Assembly: GCA_028288125.1 (NCBI GenBank)
Contig: JAQBOH010000010.1
Coordinates: forward strand, 1 to 50,808
Source of the DNA: Mucilaginibacter sp.
GTDB lineage: Bacteria; Bacteroidota; Bacteroidia; Sphingobacteriales; Sphingobacteriaceae
Direction: 5' to 3'
DNA length: 50,808 nt
Program-made: the position numbers and the translations under genes
Notes under the pieces: generated by a model
The model's input: only the letters and a program-made list of their open reading frames with translations
Databases searched by the model: none
What the model was told of the DNA's origin: nothing
Shown here: positions 7,293 through 15,340 of the stretch, piece by piece
How positions within the stretch are numbered: position 1 is the stretch's first letter
How the letters are laid out: each line of letters begins with the position of its first letter

Positions 7293-8781
7293 GAGGCTGA
7301 ATGTAGTCCGGGATAAAAAAATAGCCGGAAGCAACCCGTTGTTTCCCGTTTTTTTAAAGCTGAACACATTGCATACCGTACTGGTTGGCGCCGGGAACGT
7401 TGGGCTCGAAAAGCTGAACGCCATCCTGCACAACAGCCCGGAAGCAAAGGTTACGGTTATTGCCCTGGACATTTTACCGCCTGTATATACTTTGGCCGAA
7501 CAATTTAAAAGCATAAAAATCATTCAGAAAGCTTTTACTGACGATGACCTGGATACCGCTGACGTGGTAATAGCCGCAACAAGCGACAGCGAACTGAATA
7601 AATTCATCCGCCAATCGGCACATGACAGAAAATTACTCATTAACGTAGCAGATAAGCCCGACTTATGTGACTTCTACCTGAGCTCGATCGTGCAAAAAGG
7701 CGACCTGAAGATAGCTATCTCAACAAACGGAAAATCTCCCACTATCGCCAAACGGCTCAAAGAAGTTTTAAACGAGGGTTTGCCTGACGAACTGGATATC
7801 ACCCTGCAGCAAATGAGTGATCTCAGAAATTCCCTTAGCGGGGATTTTGCGCATAAGGTTAAAACATTAAATAAAGTCACTTCGGTGCTCGTGGAGCCCA
7901 AACAGCTTGAAAAGAAGAATTTGATATGGCTGATATGGGGTACAATTTTACTTTCTATCATTACAGCAGTTGCTGCACTCTGGATTAAAGAGCCCGCTTT
8001 TAAATCGTATGTACAGGGCATTAGCCCGATGTTCTATTACTTTTTAGCGGCGGGTTTTGTTTTCGCTATGATAGACGGGGCCATTGGCATGTCATATGGG
8101 GTTACATCGACAACGTTTTCATTGTCCATGGGGGTGCCACCCGCTTCGGCGAGCATGGGCGTGCATTTATCCGAAATTATGAGCAACGGCATTGCCGGGT
8201 GGATGCACTACCGCATGGGCAATATCAACTGGAAATTATTTAAGCTTTTGCTGATCCCCGGTATTGTTGGCGCAGTCACCGGTGCCTACCTTCTTTCATC
8301 GCTAGAGCATTACAGCCAGTATACCAAACCATTTGTATCGATTTATACGCTGATATTGGGTTTGGTTATCTTGTCAAAGGCATTTAAAACCGGTGCAAAA
8401 AGATCATCCGAAAAAATAAAAAGAATTTCGCTATTGGGTTTAGGCGGCGGCTTTATCGACGCAGTTGGCGGCGGCGGCTGGGGTTCCATTGTGTTATCAA
8501 CGCTTATTGCCGGCGGAAGGCACCCGCGGTTTTCATTGGGAACGGTTAAATTATCCAGGTTTTTTATAGCCCTGATGAGCTCGATAACCTTTATTACAAT
8601 GCTGAACAGCAATCACTGGGAAGCTGTCGCGGGTTTGGTTATCGGAAGCGCTATCGCGTCCCCTATCGCTGCTAAAATATCAAACAGGATATCAGCCAAA
8701 GCGATCATGATTGCGGTAGCAGTGATCGTAATTTTGATCAGTATTAAAAGCATCATAGCTTTTTTAATGAAGGTATTGTAA
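7270..8781 (+). CDS. Precorrin-2 dehydrogenase/sirohydrochlorin ferrochelatase fused to a TSUP (TauE/SafE) permease
   Basis: A 503-residue fusion. Residues about 25-210 match the CysG-N/Met8/SirC domain: the Rossmann motif VLVGAGNVGLEKL (38-50), DVVIAATSD, NVAD with D128 at the place of the CysG catalytic Asp, and AISTNGKSPTIAKRLKE (149-165). It should oxidise precorrin-2 with NAD+ and insert iron to finish siroheme. Residues about 217-503 are a membrane domain of eight or so segments of the TSUP family, with the two homologous glycine-rich starts AMIDGAIGMSYGV (266-278) and FIDAVGGGGWGSI. TSUP members carry sulfite, sulfate or organosulfonates. Direction and substrate here are unknown; sulfate uptake would suit the operon. 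The gene overlaps cobA by 23 nt and ends 1 bp before cysH. Confidence 0.9.
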   Translation: MTLLPKDKRLNVVRDKKIAGSNPLFPVFLKLNTLHTVLVGAGNVGLEKLNAILHNSPEAKVTVIALDILPPVYTLAEQFKSIKIIQKAFTDDDLDTADVVIAATSDSELNKFIRQSAHDRKLLINVADKPDLCDFYLSSIVQKGDLKIAISTNGKSPTIAKRLKEVLNEGLPDELDITLQQMSDLRNSLSGDFAHKVKTLNKVTSVLVEPKQLEKKNLIWLIWGTILLSIITAVAALWIKEPAFKSYVQGISPMFYYFLAAGFVFAMIDGAIGMSYGVTSTTFSLSMGVPPASASMGVHLSEIMSNGIAGWMHYRMGNINWKLFKLLLIPGIVGAVTGAYLLSSLEHYSQYTKPFVSIYTLILGLVILSKAFKTGAKRSSEKIKRISLLGLGGGFIDAVGGGGWGSIVLSTLIAGGRHPRFSLGTVKLSRFFIALMSSITFITMLNSNHWEAVAGLVIGSAIASPIAAKISNRISAKAIMIAVAVIVILISIKSIIAFLMKVL

Positions 8782-8782
8782 G

Positions 8783-9496
8783 ATGAATAAATTTGCCGAA
8801 AATATACATAAACAAACCGAAGGGCTTAAGCCGGCCGAGGCATTGACGCTTTTGGTGGATGCTTTCCCGGGGCAGATCACCTTTTCAACCAGCTTTGGAT
8901 GGGAAGACCAGGTAATTACGCATATGATATTCAGCAATAAGCTGCCGATTAAAGTTTTTACGCTCGAGACCGGCCGTTTATTCCCGGAAACATATTATGT
9001 TTGGAACCGCACAATGGAAATATACGGGCAGCCGATACATGCATACTATCCGAATAACGAAGCGCTCGAGCAGATGGTTAACGCCAAGGGGCCCAACAGC
9101 TTCTATGAATCGGTTGATAATCGTAAGGAATGCTGCGGTATCCGTAAGGTTGAGCCGTTGAATCGTGCATTATCTGGTAACAAATGCTGGATCACAGGCA
9201 TTCGTGCCGACCAATCGTTAACACGGCAATTTATGGGCCATGTGGAATGGGATGACGCACACCAGTTGGTTAAGTTTCACCCGATTTATGACTGGACGCT
9301 TGATGATGTTAAAGCATATATCAAGCAGTATAATATTCCCTATAACACCTTGCACGACCGCGGTTTTCCGAGCATAGGCTGCGCACCCTGCACCAGGGCC
9401 GTTCAGCCGGGTGAAGATTTGAGGGCAGGAAGGTGGTGGTGGGAAGACCAGTCGAAGAAAGAATGCGGCCTGCATGAAGAAATTTTCAAGGCTTGA
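8783..9496 (+). CDS. cysH: Adenylyl-sulfate (APS) reductase, thioredoxin-type
   Basis: A 237-residue assimilatory reductase converting activated sulfate to sulfite. It has the nucleotide-binding PP-loop-like N-terminus (TFSTSFGWEDQVITH), the dicysteine C117-C118 (KECCGIRKV), C200-x2-C203 (GCAPCTR) and the C-terminal catalytic KKECGLH motif. The CC...CxxC set ligates a 4Fe-4S cluster in enzymes that use APS directly; PAPS reductases such as the E. coli enzyme lack it. With no APS kinase gene in the operon, this supports an APS route. The start is 1 bp after the fusion gene's stop. Confidence 0.93.
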   Translation: MNKFAENIHKQTEGLKPAEALTLLVDAFPGQITFSTSFGWEDQVITHMIFSNKLPIKVFTLETGRLFPETYYVWNRTMEIYGQPIHAYYPNNEALEQMVNAKGPNSFYESVDNRKECCGIRKVEPLNRALSGNKCWITGIRADQSLTRQFMGHVEWDDAHQLVKFHPIYDWTLDDVKAYIKQYNIPYNTLHDRGFPSIGCAPCTRAVQPGEDLRAGRWWWEDQSKKECGLHEEIFKA

Positions 9497-9563
9497 CAAT
9501 GAAAAAATACACAAAAGAAAAATTCAATAACTCAATAATTCAGTAATTCTATAATTAATAATA

Positions 9564-10466
9564 ATGAAACATCAACTGGATTATTTGGATGAACTGGAAG
9601 CAGAGGCGATCTATATTCTGCGCGAGGTAGCCGGTCAGTTTGAAAAACCTGCCCTGTTATTTTCGGGAGGTAAGGATTCTATCACATTGGTGCGCCTGGC
9701 AGAAAAAGCATTCAGACCGGGTAAATTTCCGTTTCCGTTAGTACATATCGACACCGGCCATAATTTTATCGAAACCATTGAATACCGCGACGCGATGATG
9801 AAACGCATCGGCGAAAAGCTGATTGTCGGCTACGTGCAGGATTCAATAGATGAGGGCAAGGTAGTTGAACAAAAAGGCAAAAATGCCAGCCGGAACGCCC
9901 TGCAAACGGTTACTTTGTTGGATACAATTGCTAAATATCAATTCGACGCCTGTATTGGCGGCGCACGCCGTGATGAGGAAAAAGCACGTGCAAAAGAGCG
10001 TATCTTTTCAGTGCGTGACGAATTCGGCCAATGGGACCCCAAACGCCAGCGCCCCGAACTATGGAATATTTTTAACGGCAAAATACATAAAGGCGAAAAC
10101 GTAAGGGTGTTCCCGATAAGCAACTGGACGGAGCTTGACGTATGGAACTACATTCGCCGGGAAAAAATAGAATTGCCAACTATCTATTTCGCGCATGAAC
10201 GCGAAGTGATTACCCGCAATGGCCAATTAATGGCGGCCTCCCCCTTCCTGAATATGGACGAACAAGATGTGATCGAAAAGCGCAATGTGAGATTCCGCAC
10301 CGTGGGTGATATGACCTGCACAGCCGCGGTTGAATCATACGCTTTCCAGATCGACGATATTATAGACGAAATAAGCGCCTCGCGGATAAGCGAACGCGGC
10401 GCACGTATGGACGATAAAGTAAGTGAAGCCGCAATGGAAGACCGCAAAAAGGGAGGATATTTTTGA
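9564..10466 (+). CDS. cysD: Sulfate adenylyltransferase subunit 2 (small, catalytic)
   Basis: A 300-residue ATP sulfurylase subunit of the PP-loop family. It shows the pyrophosphatase loop SGGKDS (34-39), the VHIDTGHNF segment, GGARRDEEKARAKER and the FPISNWTELDVW motif. With CysN it makes APS from sulfate and ATP, driven by GTP hydrolysis. It follows cysH by 67 bp and precedes cysN by 120 bp on the same strand. Length and all motifs are standard and I see nothing unusual. Confidence 0.95.
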   Translation: MKHQLDYLDELEAEAIYILREVAGQFEKPALLFSGGKDSITLVRLAEKAFRPGKFPFPLVHIDTGHNFIETIEYRDAMMKRIGEKLIVGYVQDSIDEGKVVEQKGKNASRNALQTVTLLDTIAKYQFDACIGGARRDEEKARAKERIFSVRDEFGQWDPKRQRPELWNIFNGKIHKGENVRVFPISNWTELDVWNYIRREKIELPTIYFAHEREVITRNGQLMAASPFLNMDEQDVIEKRNVRFRTVGDMTCTAAVESYAFQIDDIIDEISASRISERGARMDDKVSEAAMEDRKKGGYF

Positions 10467-10541
10467 GTTACGATTTTAGATTTAAAGAGTAATGCCCACT
10501 GTCGGTGATAACACCTACAAATACAAATATTTTAAATCCGA

Positions 10542-10559
10542 ACCCGATAGCTATCGGGT
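10542..10559. repeat. 18-bp perfect palindrome between cysD and cysN
   Basis: ACCCGATAGCTATCGGGT is a perfect palindrome in the 120-bp cysD-cysN gap. From memory, the core CCGATAGCTATCGG is over-represented in many Bacteroidota genomes, so this is probably a dispersed repeat. It could also be an RNA hairpin that changes the cysD:cysN ratio. Confidence 0.6.
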
Positions 10560-10586
10560 CGTAAATTCGAAATTCGAAATCAAAAG

Positions 10587-11840
10587 ATGGATATTTTAAA
10601 ATTTATTACCGCAGGCAGTGTCGACGATGGTAAAAGCACCCTTATCGGGCGGCTATTGTACGACAGTGAATCTATATTGCTCGACCAGCTGGAAGCTTTG
10701 CAACGCTCTAACCGCAAAAATGACGACGGTAGTATAGACCTGGCTATTTTAACCGACGGCTTAAAGGCAGAACGTGAACAAGGCATCACCATCGACGTTG
10801 CCTATAAATACTTCCAAACCGAAAAACGCAAATTCATTATAGCCGATACGCCAGGCCATATTCAATACACCCGCAACATGGTAACCGGCGCCTCAAATGC
10901 TAACCTGGCCATTATTCTTATCGATGCCCGCAAAGGGGTTATCGAACAAACTATACGGCATTCATTTCTTGTTTCACTACTTGGAATATCGCAGGTAGTC
11001 GTTTGCATTAATAAAATGGATATGGTTGACTTTAGCGAGGATGTGTATGGTAAAATAGTTGCAGATTACGAGGCATTGGCTGAAAAAGTGGGCCTTAAGC
11101 ATGTTCATTATATTCCGGTAAGCGCGCTGAAAGGCGATAATATCGTTAATAAATCATTCAATATGCCGTGGTATAAAGGCGAAAGCCTGCTGCACTTGCT
11201 GGAAACCATCGAAGTGAAGGTTGATTACAGCAGGGCGCATGCCCGCTTCCCCGTTCAATGGGTGATACGGCCGCAAACTGAAGCACTGCACGATTACCGC
11301 GGGTATGCCGGGCGTGTTTCAAGCGGCTCGTTTAAGGTGGATGATAAGATAACCGTATTGCCATCGGGATTTCATTCTTCTATCAGCAAAATTGAATTGC
11401 TGGATGAAGAGCCTGCTGAAGCATTTGCCGGGATGTCGGTAACTATTCATTTAAAGGATGAGATCGATATCAGCCGCGGCGATGTGCTGGTAAATAGCTC
11501 AAATAAACCCGAGGTCGCACAAATGATCGAAGCCGACCTGTGCTGGATGGACACCCGCCCGCTGGATACTTCGCTCATGTATTTTATACAGCATAACAGC
11601 AAAGTTACCCGCTGTAAAATACAGGAGGTGGTTTACAAAGTAAATATCAATACACTCGAAAAGGAATTTAGCGAAGATTTTAAGCTGAATGATATCGGCC
11701 GTATCGTCATAAAAACTGCGGAGCCGCTGGCGTTCGACCTTTACCAGGATAACAAAGCAAACGGTGGGGCTATCATCATCGACAGCCGCACCAACGTAAC
11801 AGTAGGCGCGCTGATGCTAAGGGCTGCGGTTGAGAATTAA
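10587..11840 (+). CDS. cysN: Sulfate adenylyltransferase subunit 1 (GTPase)
   Basis: A 417-residue elongation-factor-like GTPase. It has G1 GSVDDGKS (10-17), the switch stretch REQGITIDVAY, G3 DTPGH, G4 NKMD, and EF-Tu-like beta-barrel domains after about residue 225. It partners CysD to couple GTP hydrolysis to APS formation. The protein stops after the barrel domains, so the APS kinase (CysC) domain found in CysNC fusions is absent. It is the last gene of the block; a 33-bp palindrome and convergent msrA follow. Confidence 0.95.
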   Translation: MDILKFITAGSVDDGKSTLIGRLLYDSESILLDQLEALQRSNRKNDDGSIDLAILTDGLKAEREQGITIDVAYKYFQTEKRKFIIADTPGHIQYTRNMVTGASNANLAIILIDARKGVIEQTIRHSFLVSLLGISQVVVCINKMDMVDFSEDVYGKIVADYEALAEKVGLKHVHYIPVSALKGDNIVNKSFNMPWYKGESLLHLLETIEVKVDYSRAHARFPVQWVIRPQTEALHDYRGYAGRVSSGSFKVDDKITVLPSGFHSSISKIELLDEEPAEAFAGMSVTIHLKDEIDISRGDVLVNSSNKPEVAQMIEADLCWMDTRPLDTSLMYFIQHNSKVTRCKIQEVVYKVNINTLEKEFSEDFKLNDIGRIVIKTAEPLAFDLYQDNKANGGAIIIDSRTNVTVGALMLRAAVEN

Positions 11841-11855
11841 GTGATTGGTTCATAA

Positions 11856-11888
11856 AGACTTACGAAGTTTTAAAAACTTCGTAAGTCT
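11856..11888. repeat. 33-bp near-perfect palindrome, copy 1 (convergent cysN/msrA junction)
   Basis: Arms AGACTTACGAAGTTTT (11856-11871) and AAAACTTCGTAAGTCT (11873-11888) are perfect 16-bp complements around one base. A second copy, its exact reverse complement, lies at 39231-39263. Both copies lie between convergent genes, so a bidirectional transcription-end role is possible. Confidence 0.85.
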
Positions 11889-11897
11889 CATATAACT

Positions 11898-12557
11898 CTA
11901 TTTCTGAAACTCCGGTTTTAACAACGTCCTTTCAGCCCTTCTAAATTTCATTACTTTAGGTTCGGATACGCCTGCGATGTAGGGATTATCGCCATGAAGC
12001 CGGTAATAACCCTGGTGGTAGTTTTCGGCCGGGTAAAAGGCTTTAAAAGGCACAACCTGCGTTACTATGGGTTCGGGATAGTGTTTCGACCCGTTAATCT
12101 TTTTAATCACGTCCGATAGAATACCTTTCTCTTCGGAAGTGCGATAAAACGCGATCGAGCGGTAATCGGTACCTTCATCCGGTCCTTGCCGGTTTAACTC
12201 TGTCGGATCGTGCGCAAAGAAGAAAGCATTTGCCAGCGTGGCGAAGCTGATCACTTTGGGGTCATAGTAGATCTGCACACATTCTGCATGATTGGTGGTA
12301 CGAGAGCTGACTTCTTCGTAAGTCGGATTTTTAGTATTGCCGCCTGCATAACCCGATATAACTTTGGTTACACCTTTAAGCTCAGACATAGCTTCGCTCA
12401 TACTCCAGAAACAACCGCCGCCAAAGGTGGCTATCTGTATGTCGCCTACAGGTTTTGGCATTGTGGCGAAATCATTGCTCCCTTTTGGCTGCCCGTTTAC
12501 ACAGCCGGCAAACAGCATTATCAGCGCTGCATATAAAATTGATTGTCTCATCATCAT
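11898..12557 (-). CDS. msrA: Peptide-methionine (S)-S-oxide reductase, lipoprotein
   Basis: A 219-residue enzyme that reduces methionine-S-sulfoxide in proteins. The catalytic motif GGCFW has its cysteine at C49, followed by GVTKVISGYAGG, NHAECVQIYYDP and the Y-H-Q-G-Y-Y segment. The N-terminus is a lipoprotein signal ending in the lipobox LFAGC (C19), so it is predicted to be exported and lipid-anchored, repairing envelope proteins. The start has three successive Met codons (12557, 12554, 12551), so the exact one is uncertain. A TATATTTG element lies 12 bp upstream. It is convergent with cysN. Confidence 0.93.
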   Translation of the reverse strand: MMMRQSILYAALIMLFAGCVNGQPKGSNDFATMPKPVGDIQIATFGGGCFWSMSEAMSELKGVTKVISGYAGGNTKNPTYEEVSSRTTNHAECVQIYYDPKVISFATLANAFFFAHDPTELNRQGPDEGTDYRSIAFYRTSEEKGILSDVIKKINGSKHYPEPIVTQVVPFKAFYPAENYHQGYYRLHGDNPYIAGVSEPKVMKFRRAERTLLKPEFQK

Positions 12558-12568
12558 TTACATTTTAT

Positions 12569-12576
12569 CAAATATA
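12569..12576 (-). promoter_or_regulatory. Possible -7 element of msrA
   Basis: The minus strand reads TATATTTG, a match to TAnnTTTG, 11 bp before the first Met codon. No -33 TTG is seen at the usual distance, and the implied leader is very short. Confidence 0.4.
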
Positions 12577-12629
12577 CGTAAGCAGGCGTACTAAGGACGG
12601 TCATGGTTAAGTAATTTGGTTGAGGTTAT

Positions 12630-12672
12630 AAAAGCCGGAAGAGTTGCAGAAGTATTAAAGCTTCGGGCTTTT
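12630..12672 (-). terminator. Possible terminator hairpin after the DUF3820 gene
   Basis: AAAAGCCGGAAG (12630-12641) and CTTCGGGCTTTT (12661-12672) form a 12-bp stem with one mismatch, 22 bp past the DUF3820 stop. The T-run on the minus strand is short, so termination is only plausible. Confidence 0.4.
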
Positions 12673-12693
12673 CAACAACTACAGCTTTAACAA

Positions 12694-12927
12694 TTATCCC
12701 AACGACTTTTTTATTTTTAGCAGGATAGCGGTTAATCCGTTTGTTTTTATCTCGAACGTTGTGCCCAGCAGCATACCCAGTTTGCCGGGCGGCAAGCCTT
12801 TGCTATGGAGCCACTCCAGATAGTATACAGGCAGGTCGCTTATCAACGTGCCTTTATATTTACCATAAGGCATTTTGGTTTGTACAATCTCTATTAATAT
12901 TCTCGAATCGGGGGTAACGTTCTCCAC
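12694..12927 (-). CDS. DUF3820 family protein
   Basis: A small protein with the DUF3820 signature KMPYGKYKG, then LPVYYLEWLHSKGLPPGKLG and YEIK-like TFEIKTNGL. The function is unknown; the family has been labelled putative quorum-sensing-regulated virulence factor in some annotations. The reading frame stays open to an ATG at 13011 (105 residues), but the extra N-terminus does not look like the family. A GTG at 12927 gives 77 residues, close to the usual 70-75, and a TATCTTTA promoter-like element lies just upstream of it, so I prefer the shorter form. Confidence 0.75.
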   Translation of the reverse strand: MENVTPDSRILIEIVQTKMPYGKYKGTLISDLPVYYLEWLHSKGLPPGKLGMLLGTTFEIKTNGLTAILLKIKKSLG

Positions 12928-13029
12928 AACGTAAAGATACAAGGAATTAATCCGCTTCGGCTGACAAAAAATGACATCCCGCCGATTTGCAAGCAGCATT
13001 GTGACATACAAAATAATGTGACTAAGCCT

Positions 13030-13037
13030 TAACTTTG
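13030..13037 (+). promoter_or_regulatory. Possible -7 element of the aldo/keto reductase gene
   Basis: TAACTTTG matches TAnnTTTG 18 bp before the ATG at 13056. It overlaps an in-frame TTG at 13035, which argues that the TTG is not the translation start. Confidence 0.45.
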
Positions 13038-13055
13038 CCCTTAAACAACATCACC

Positions 13056-14006
13056 ATGGAAAAACGAGAAATAGGTACCTCAGGTATAAAAGTAAAGCCA
13101 TTTTGTTTTGGCGGAAATGTATTTGGCTGGACAATCGACGAACAGCAATCATTTAAAATATTAGATGAATTTGTTAATGCAGGATTTGATTTTATCGATA
13201 CGGCTGACGTATACTCGCGTTGGGCGCCGGGCAACAAGGGCGGCGAGTCGGAAACCATCATCGGCAATTGGCTAAAAAAAAGCGGAAAACGGGACAAAGT
13301 AATTATTGCGACCAAAGTTGGCAAACCAATGAGCCCGGAAAAAAAAGGCTTGTCGCGCAAATATATCACACAGGCAGTTGAAGACTCCTTAAAACGATTA
13401 CAAACAGATTATATCGACCTGTATCAATCACACGATGACGATAAGGATACGCCCTTTACCGAAACGCTGGAGACCTTTACCGATTTGATAAAACAAGGCA
13501 AGGTACGAGCGATCGGCGCGTCAAATTACGACCCGACCAGGCTTAGGGAAGCTTTACAGGTAAGTAAAGAAAATAACCTTGCCGCCTACCAGTGCCTGCA
13601 GCCGGAATATAATTTATATGAACGTGAGTATTATGAAAATGAGCTTGAGCCGGTATGCCGGGAAAGAAACCTGGGCGTAATTACCTATTATTCGCTGGCA
13701 AGTGGGTTTTTAACAGGTAAATACCGGTCAGAAAATGACCTGTCGCAAAGCAGTCGTGGCGCCGGGGTAAAAAAGTATCTTAACCCGCGCGGATATAAAA
13801 TTCTGGCGGCGCTGGATAAAGTGGCTGCATCGTATAATACCAGCCCGGCCAGCGTTGCGCTGGCGTGGGTTATAGCGCGCCCGGGCATTACCGCCCCAAT
13901 TGCGAGCGCTACGAGCATTCAGCAACTGAACGATTTAACAACCGCAGCAAATTTAAATTTAGATAGCGAAGCGATACATTTATTAACAGCAGCCAGCAGT
14001 TATTAA
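13056..14006 (+). CDS. Aldo/keto reductase
   Basis: A 316-residue NADPH-dependent TIM-barrel oxidoreductase of the YajO/Tas-like group. The catalytic tetrad is visible as D-x3-Y (DFIDTADVYSRW), K (ATKVGKP) and H (LYQSHDDD, where many members have H-x-x-D). The C-terminal cofactor region ITAPIASATSIQQLNDL is typical. The substrate cannot be predicted. The start is the ATG at 13056 because family alignments begin MEKREIGTSGIKV and a promoter element overlaps the upstream alternative. The hisF start is 60 bp downstream. Confidence 0.9.
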   Translation: MEKREIGTSGIKVKPFCFGGNVFGWTIDEQQSFKILDEFVNAGFDFIDTADVYSRWAPGNKGGESETIIGNWLKKSGKRDKVIIATKVGKPMSPEKKGLSRKYITQAVEDSLKRLQTDYIDLYQSHDDDKDTPFTETLETFTDLIKQGKVRAIGASNYDPTRLREALQVSKENNLAAYQCLQPEYNLYEREYYENELEPVCRERNLGVITYYSLASGFLTGKYRSENDLSQSSRGAGVKKYLNPRGYKILAALDKVAASYNTSPASVALAWVIARPGITAPIASATSIQQLNDLTTAANLNLDSEAIHLLTAASSY

Positions 14007-14066
14007 TAATACAGCTTTAATATTTACTTTTACCTTCTCGATAAAGATCAAGGTAATGAATAAACT

Positions 14067-14837
14067 ATGCTCTCAAAACGAATAATACCCTGTTTAGATG
14101 TAAAAGACGGGCGAACTGTAAAGGGCGTAAACTTTGTTGACCTGCGCGATGCAGGCGATCCGGTTGAACTGGCCTGGAACTACTCGCGCCAGGGAGCCGA
14201 TGAGCTCGTTTTCCTGGATATCACCGCTACCGTTGAGCGTCGGAAAACAATGGTTGAGCTGGTAAAAGCTGTCGCACGTCAAATCAATATCCCATTCACT
14301 ATCGGCGGCGGTATTAATGAAATAGCCGACGCTGACGCCCTTTTGAACGCGGGCGCCGACAAAATATCTATCAACTCGGCCGCCGTCCGCAACCCGGCTT
14401 TAATTGACCAGTTGGCAACCGCGTTCGGTGTTCAGTTTGTTGTTGTAGCGGTTGATACCCGTATTATCTTAAACAAAAATATCGTTCATTTAAATGGCGG
14501 CAGGATACCAACGGAAAAAGAAACGCTGGATTGGATCCTGGAGGCTGAAAGCCGCGGGGCCGGCGAAATATTATTAACATCAATGGATCACGACGGCACA
14601 AAAGCCGGGTTCGATAATAAGTTATTAAAATTGGTAAATAATTCCGTAAACATCCCTGTAATTGCTTCCGGCGGAGCGGGGAGTGTTCAGCATTTTGTGG
14701 ATGTTTTTAAAGAAACGAACGTCGACGCAGCATTAGCAGCCTCAGTTTTTCATTACGGGGAGATACTTATCCCCGATCTAAAAAAAGCATTGAAGGGACA
14801 TCACATCGAAGTAAGGGAAGTTGAAAAAATCCATTAA
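14067..14837 (+). CDS. hisF: Imidazole glycerol phosphate synthase subunit HisF
   Basis: A 256-residue (beta/alpha)8 cyclase. With HisH it turns PRFAR and glutamine-derived ammonia into imidazole glycerol phosphate and AICAR. Catalytic D11 ([13 protein letters not shown]) and D130 (VVAVDTR) are present, with the phosphate-binding TIGGGI and ASGGAGS loops. No other his gene lies nearby, so either the his operon is split or a downstream partner lies elsewhere. A hairpin CGCTAAAATAATGATTTTAGCG (about 14858-14879) follows the stop. Confidence 0.95.
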   Translation: MLSKRIIPCLDVKDGRTVKGVNFVDLRDAGDPVELAWNYSRQGADELVFLDITATVERRKTMVELVKAVARQINIPFTIGGGINEIADADALLNAGADKISINSAAVRNPALIDQLATAFGVQFVVVAVDTRIILNKNIVHLNGGRIPTEKETLDWILEAESRGAGEILLTSMDHDGTKAGFDNKLLKLVNNSVNIPVIASGGAGSVQHFVDVFKETNVDAALAASVFHYGEILIPDLKKALKGHHIEVREVEKIH

Positions 14838-14881
14838 GCGAAACATTAGGATTCTGACGCTAAAATAATGATTTTAGCGGG

Positions 14882-15340
14882 ATGGAACTGCTGCTGCCGC
14901 TTCAACTGCCCCCCTATCCTTTTAAGATCAATGAACAAAACGGGCAGCTAACCCTTTTTGACGTCATCAGGAAAAAAAATATTGTAATAACCCCCGAAGA
15001 ATGGGTGAGGCAGCATTTTGTACAATACCTTATCCGGCAGAAACATTATCCTAAAACATTAATAAAACTCGAAGGCGGGCATAAACTTAACGGCATGCCC
15101 AAACGCTCAGATATCGTGGTTTATAATTCTGCGGGTGAAAAAATTTTACTGGTTGAGTGTAAAGCGCCTTCAGTAGCCGTTGATCAAAAGGCTTTTGACC
15201 AGGTAGCGCGGTACAATATGGTTCATAAAGTTAAATTGCTGGCCGTGAGCAATGGCCTGCAGCATTATTACTGCCGCATTGATTTTGAGAAACAAGCATA
15301 TCAATTTATAGCCGACTTGCCAGATTTTGACGAAACCTGA
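14882..15340 (+). CDS. Solitary HsdR N-terminal-like (PD-(D/E)XK) protein
   Basis: A 152-residue protein matching the type I restriction enzyme R-subunit N-terminal domain, with the nuclease-fold core RSDIVVYN (D near 80) and LLVECKAP (E and K near 97-99), i.e. D-x(~16)-E-x-K. There is no helicase domain, and no HsdM or HsdS nearby. Short proteins of this type occur as conserved genes in Bacteroidota, so it is probably a housekeeping nuclease or DNA-binding protein rather than a restriction remnant. That is inference. The start at 14882 lies 2-3 bp after a small hairpin, and the stop TGA abuts the stop of the next, convergent gene. Confidence 0.8.
   Translation: MELLLPLQLPPYPFKINEQNGQLTLFDVIRKKNIVITPEEWVRQHFVQYLIRQKHYPKTLIKLEGGHKLNGMPKRSDIVVYNSAGEKILLVECKAPSVAVDQKAFDQVARYNMVHKVKLLAVSNGLQHYYCRIDFEKQAYQFIADLPDFDET

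Noticed and set aside
13035..13055. TTG at 13035 as start of the aldo/keto reductase
   Set aside because: It overlaps a TAnnTTTG promoter element and adds residues absent from the family; the ATG at 13056 fits better.
14882..15340. Remnant of a type I restriction system
   Set aside because: No hsdM, hsdS or helicase fragments surround it, the frame is intact, and flanking genes are core metabolism.
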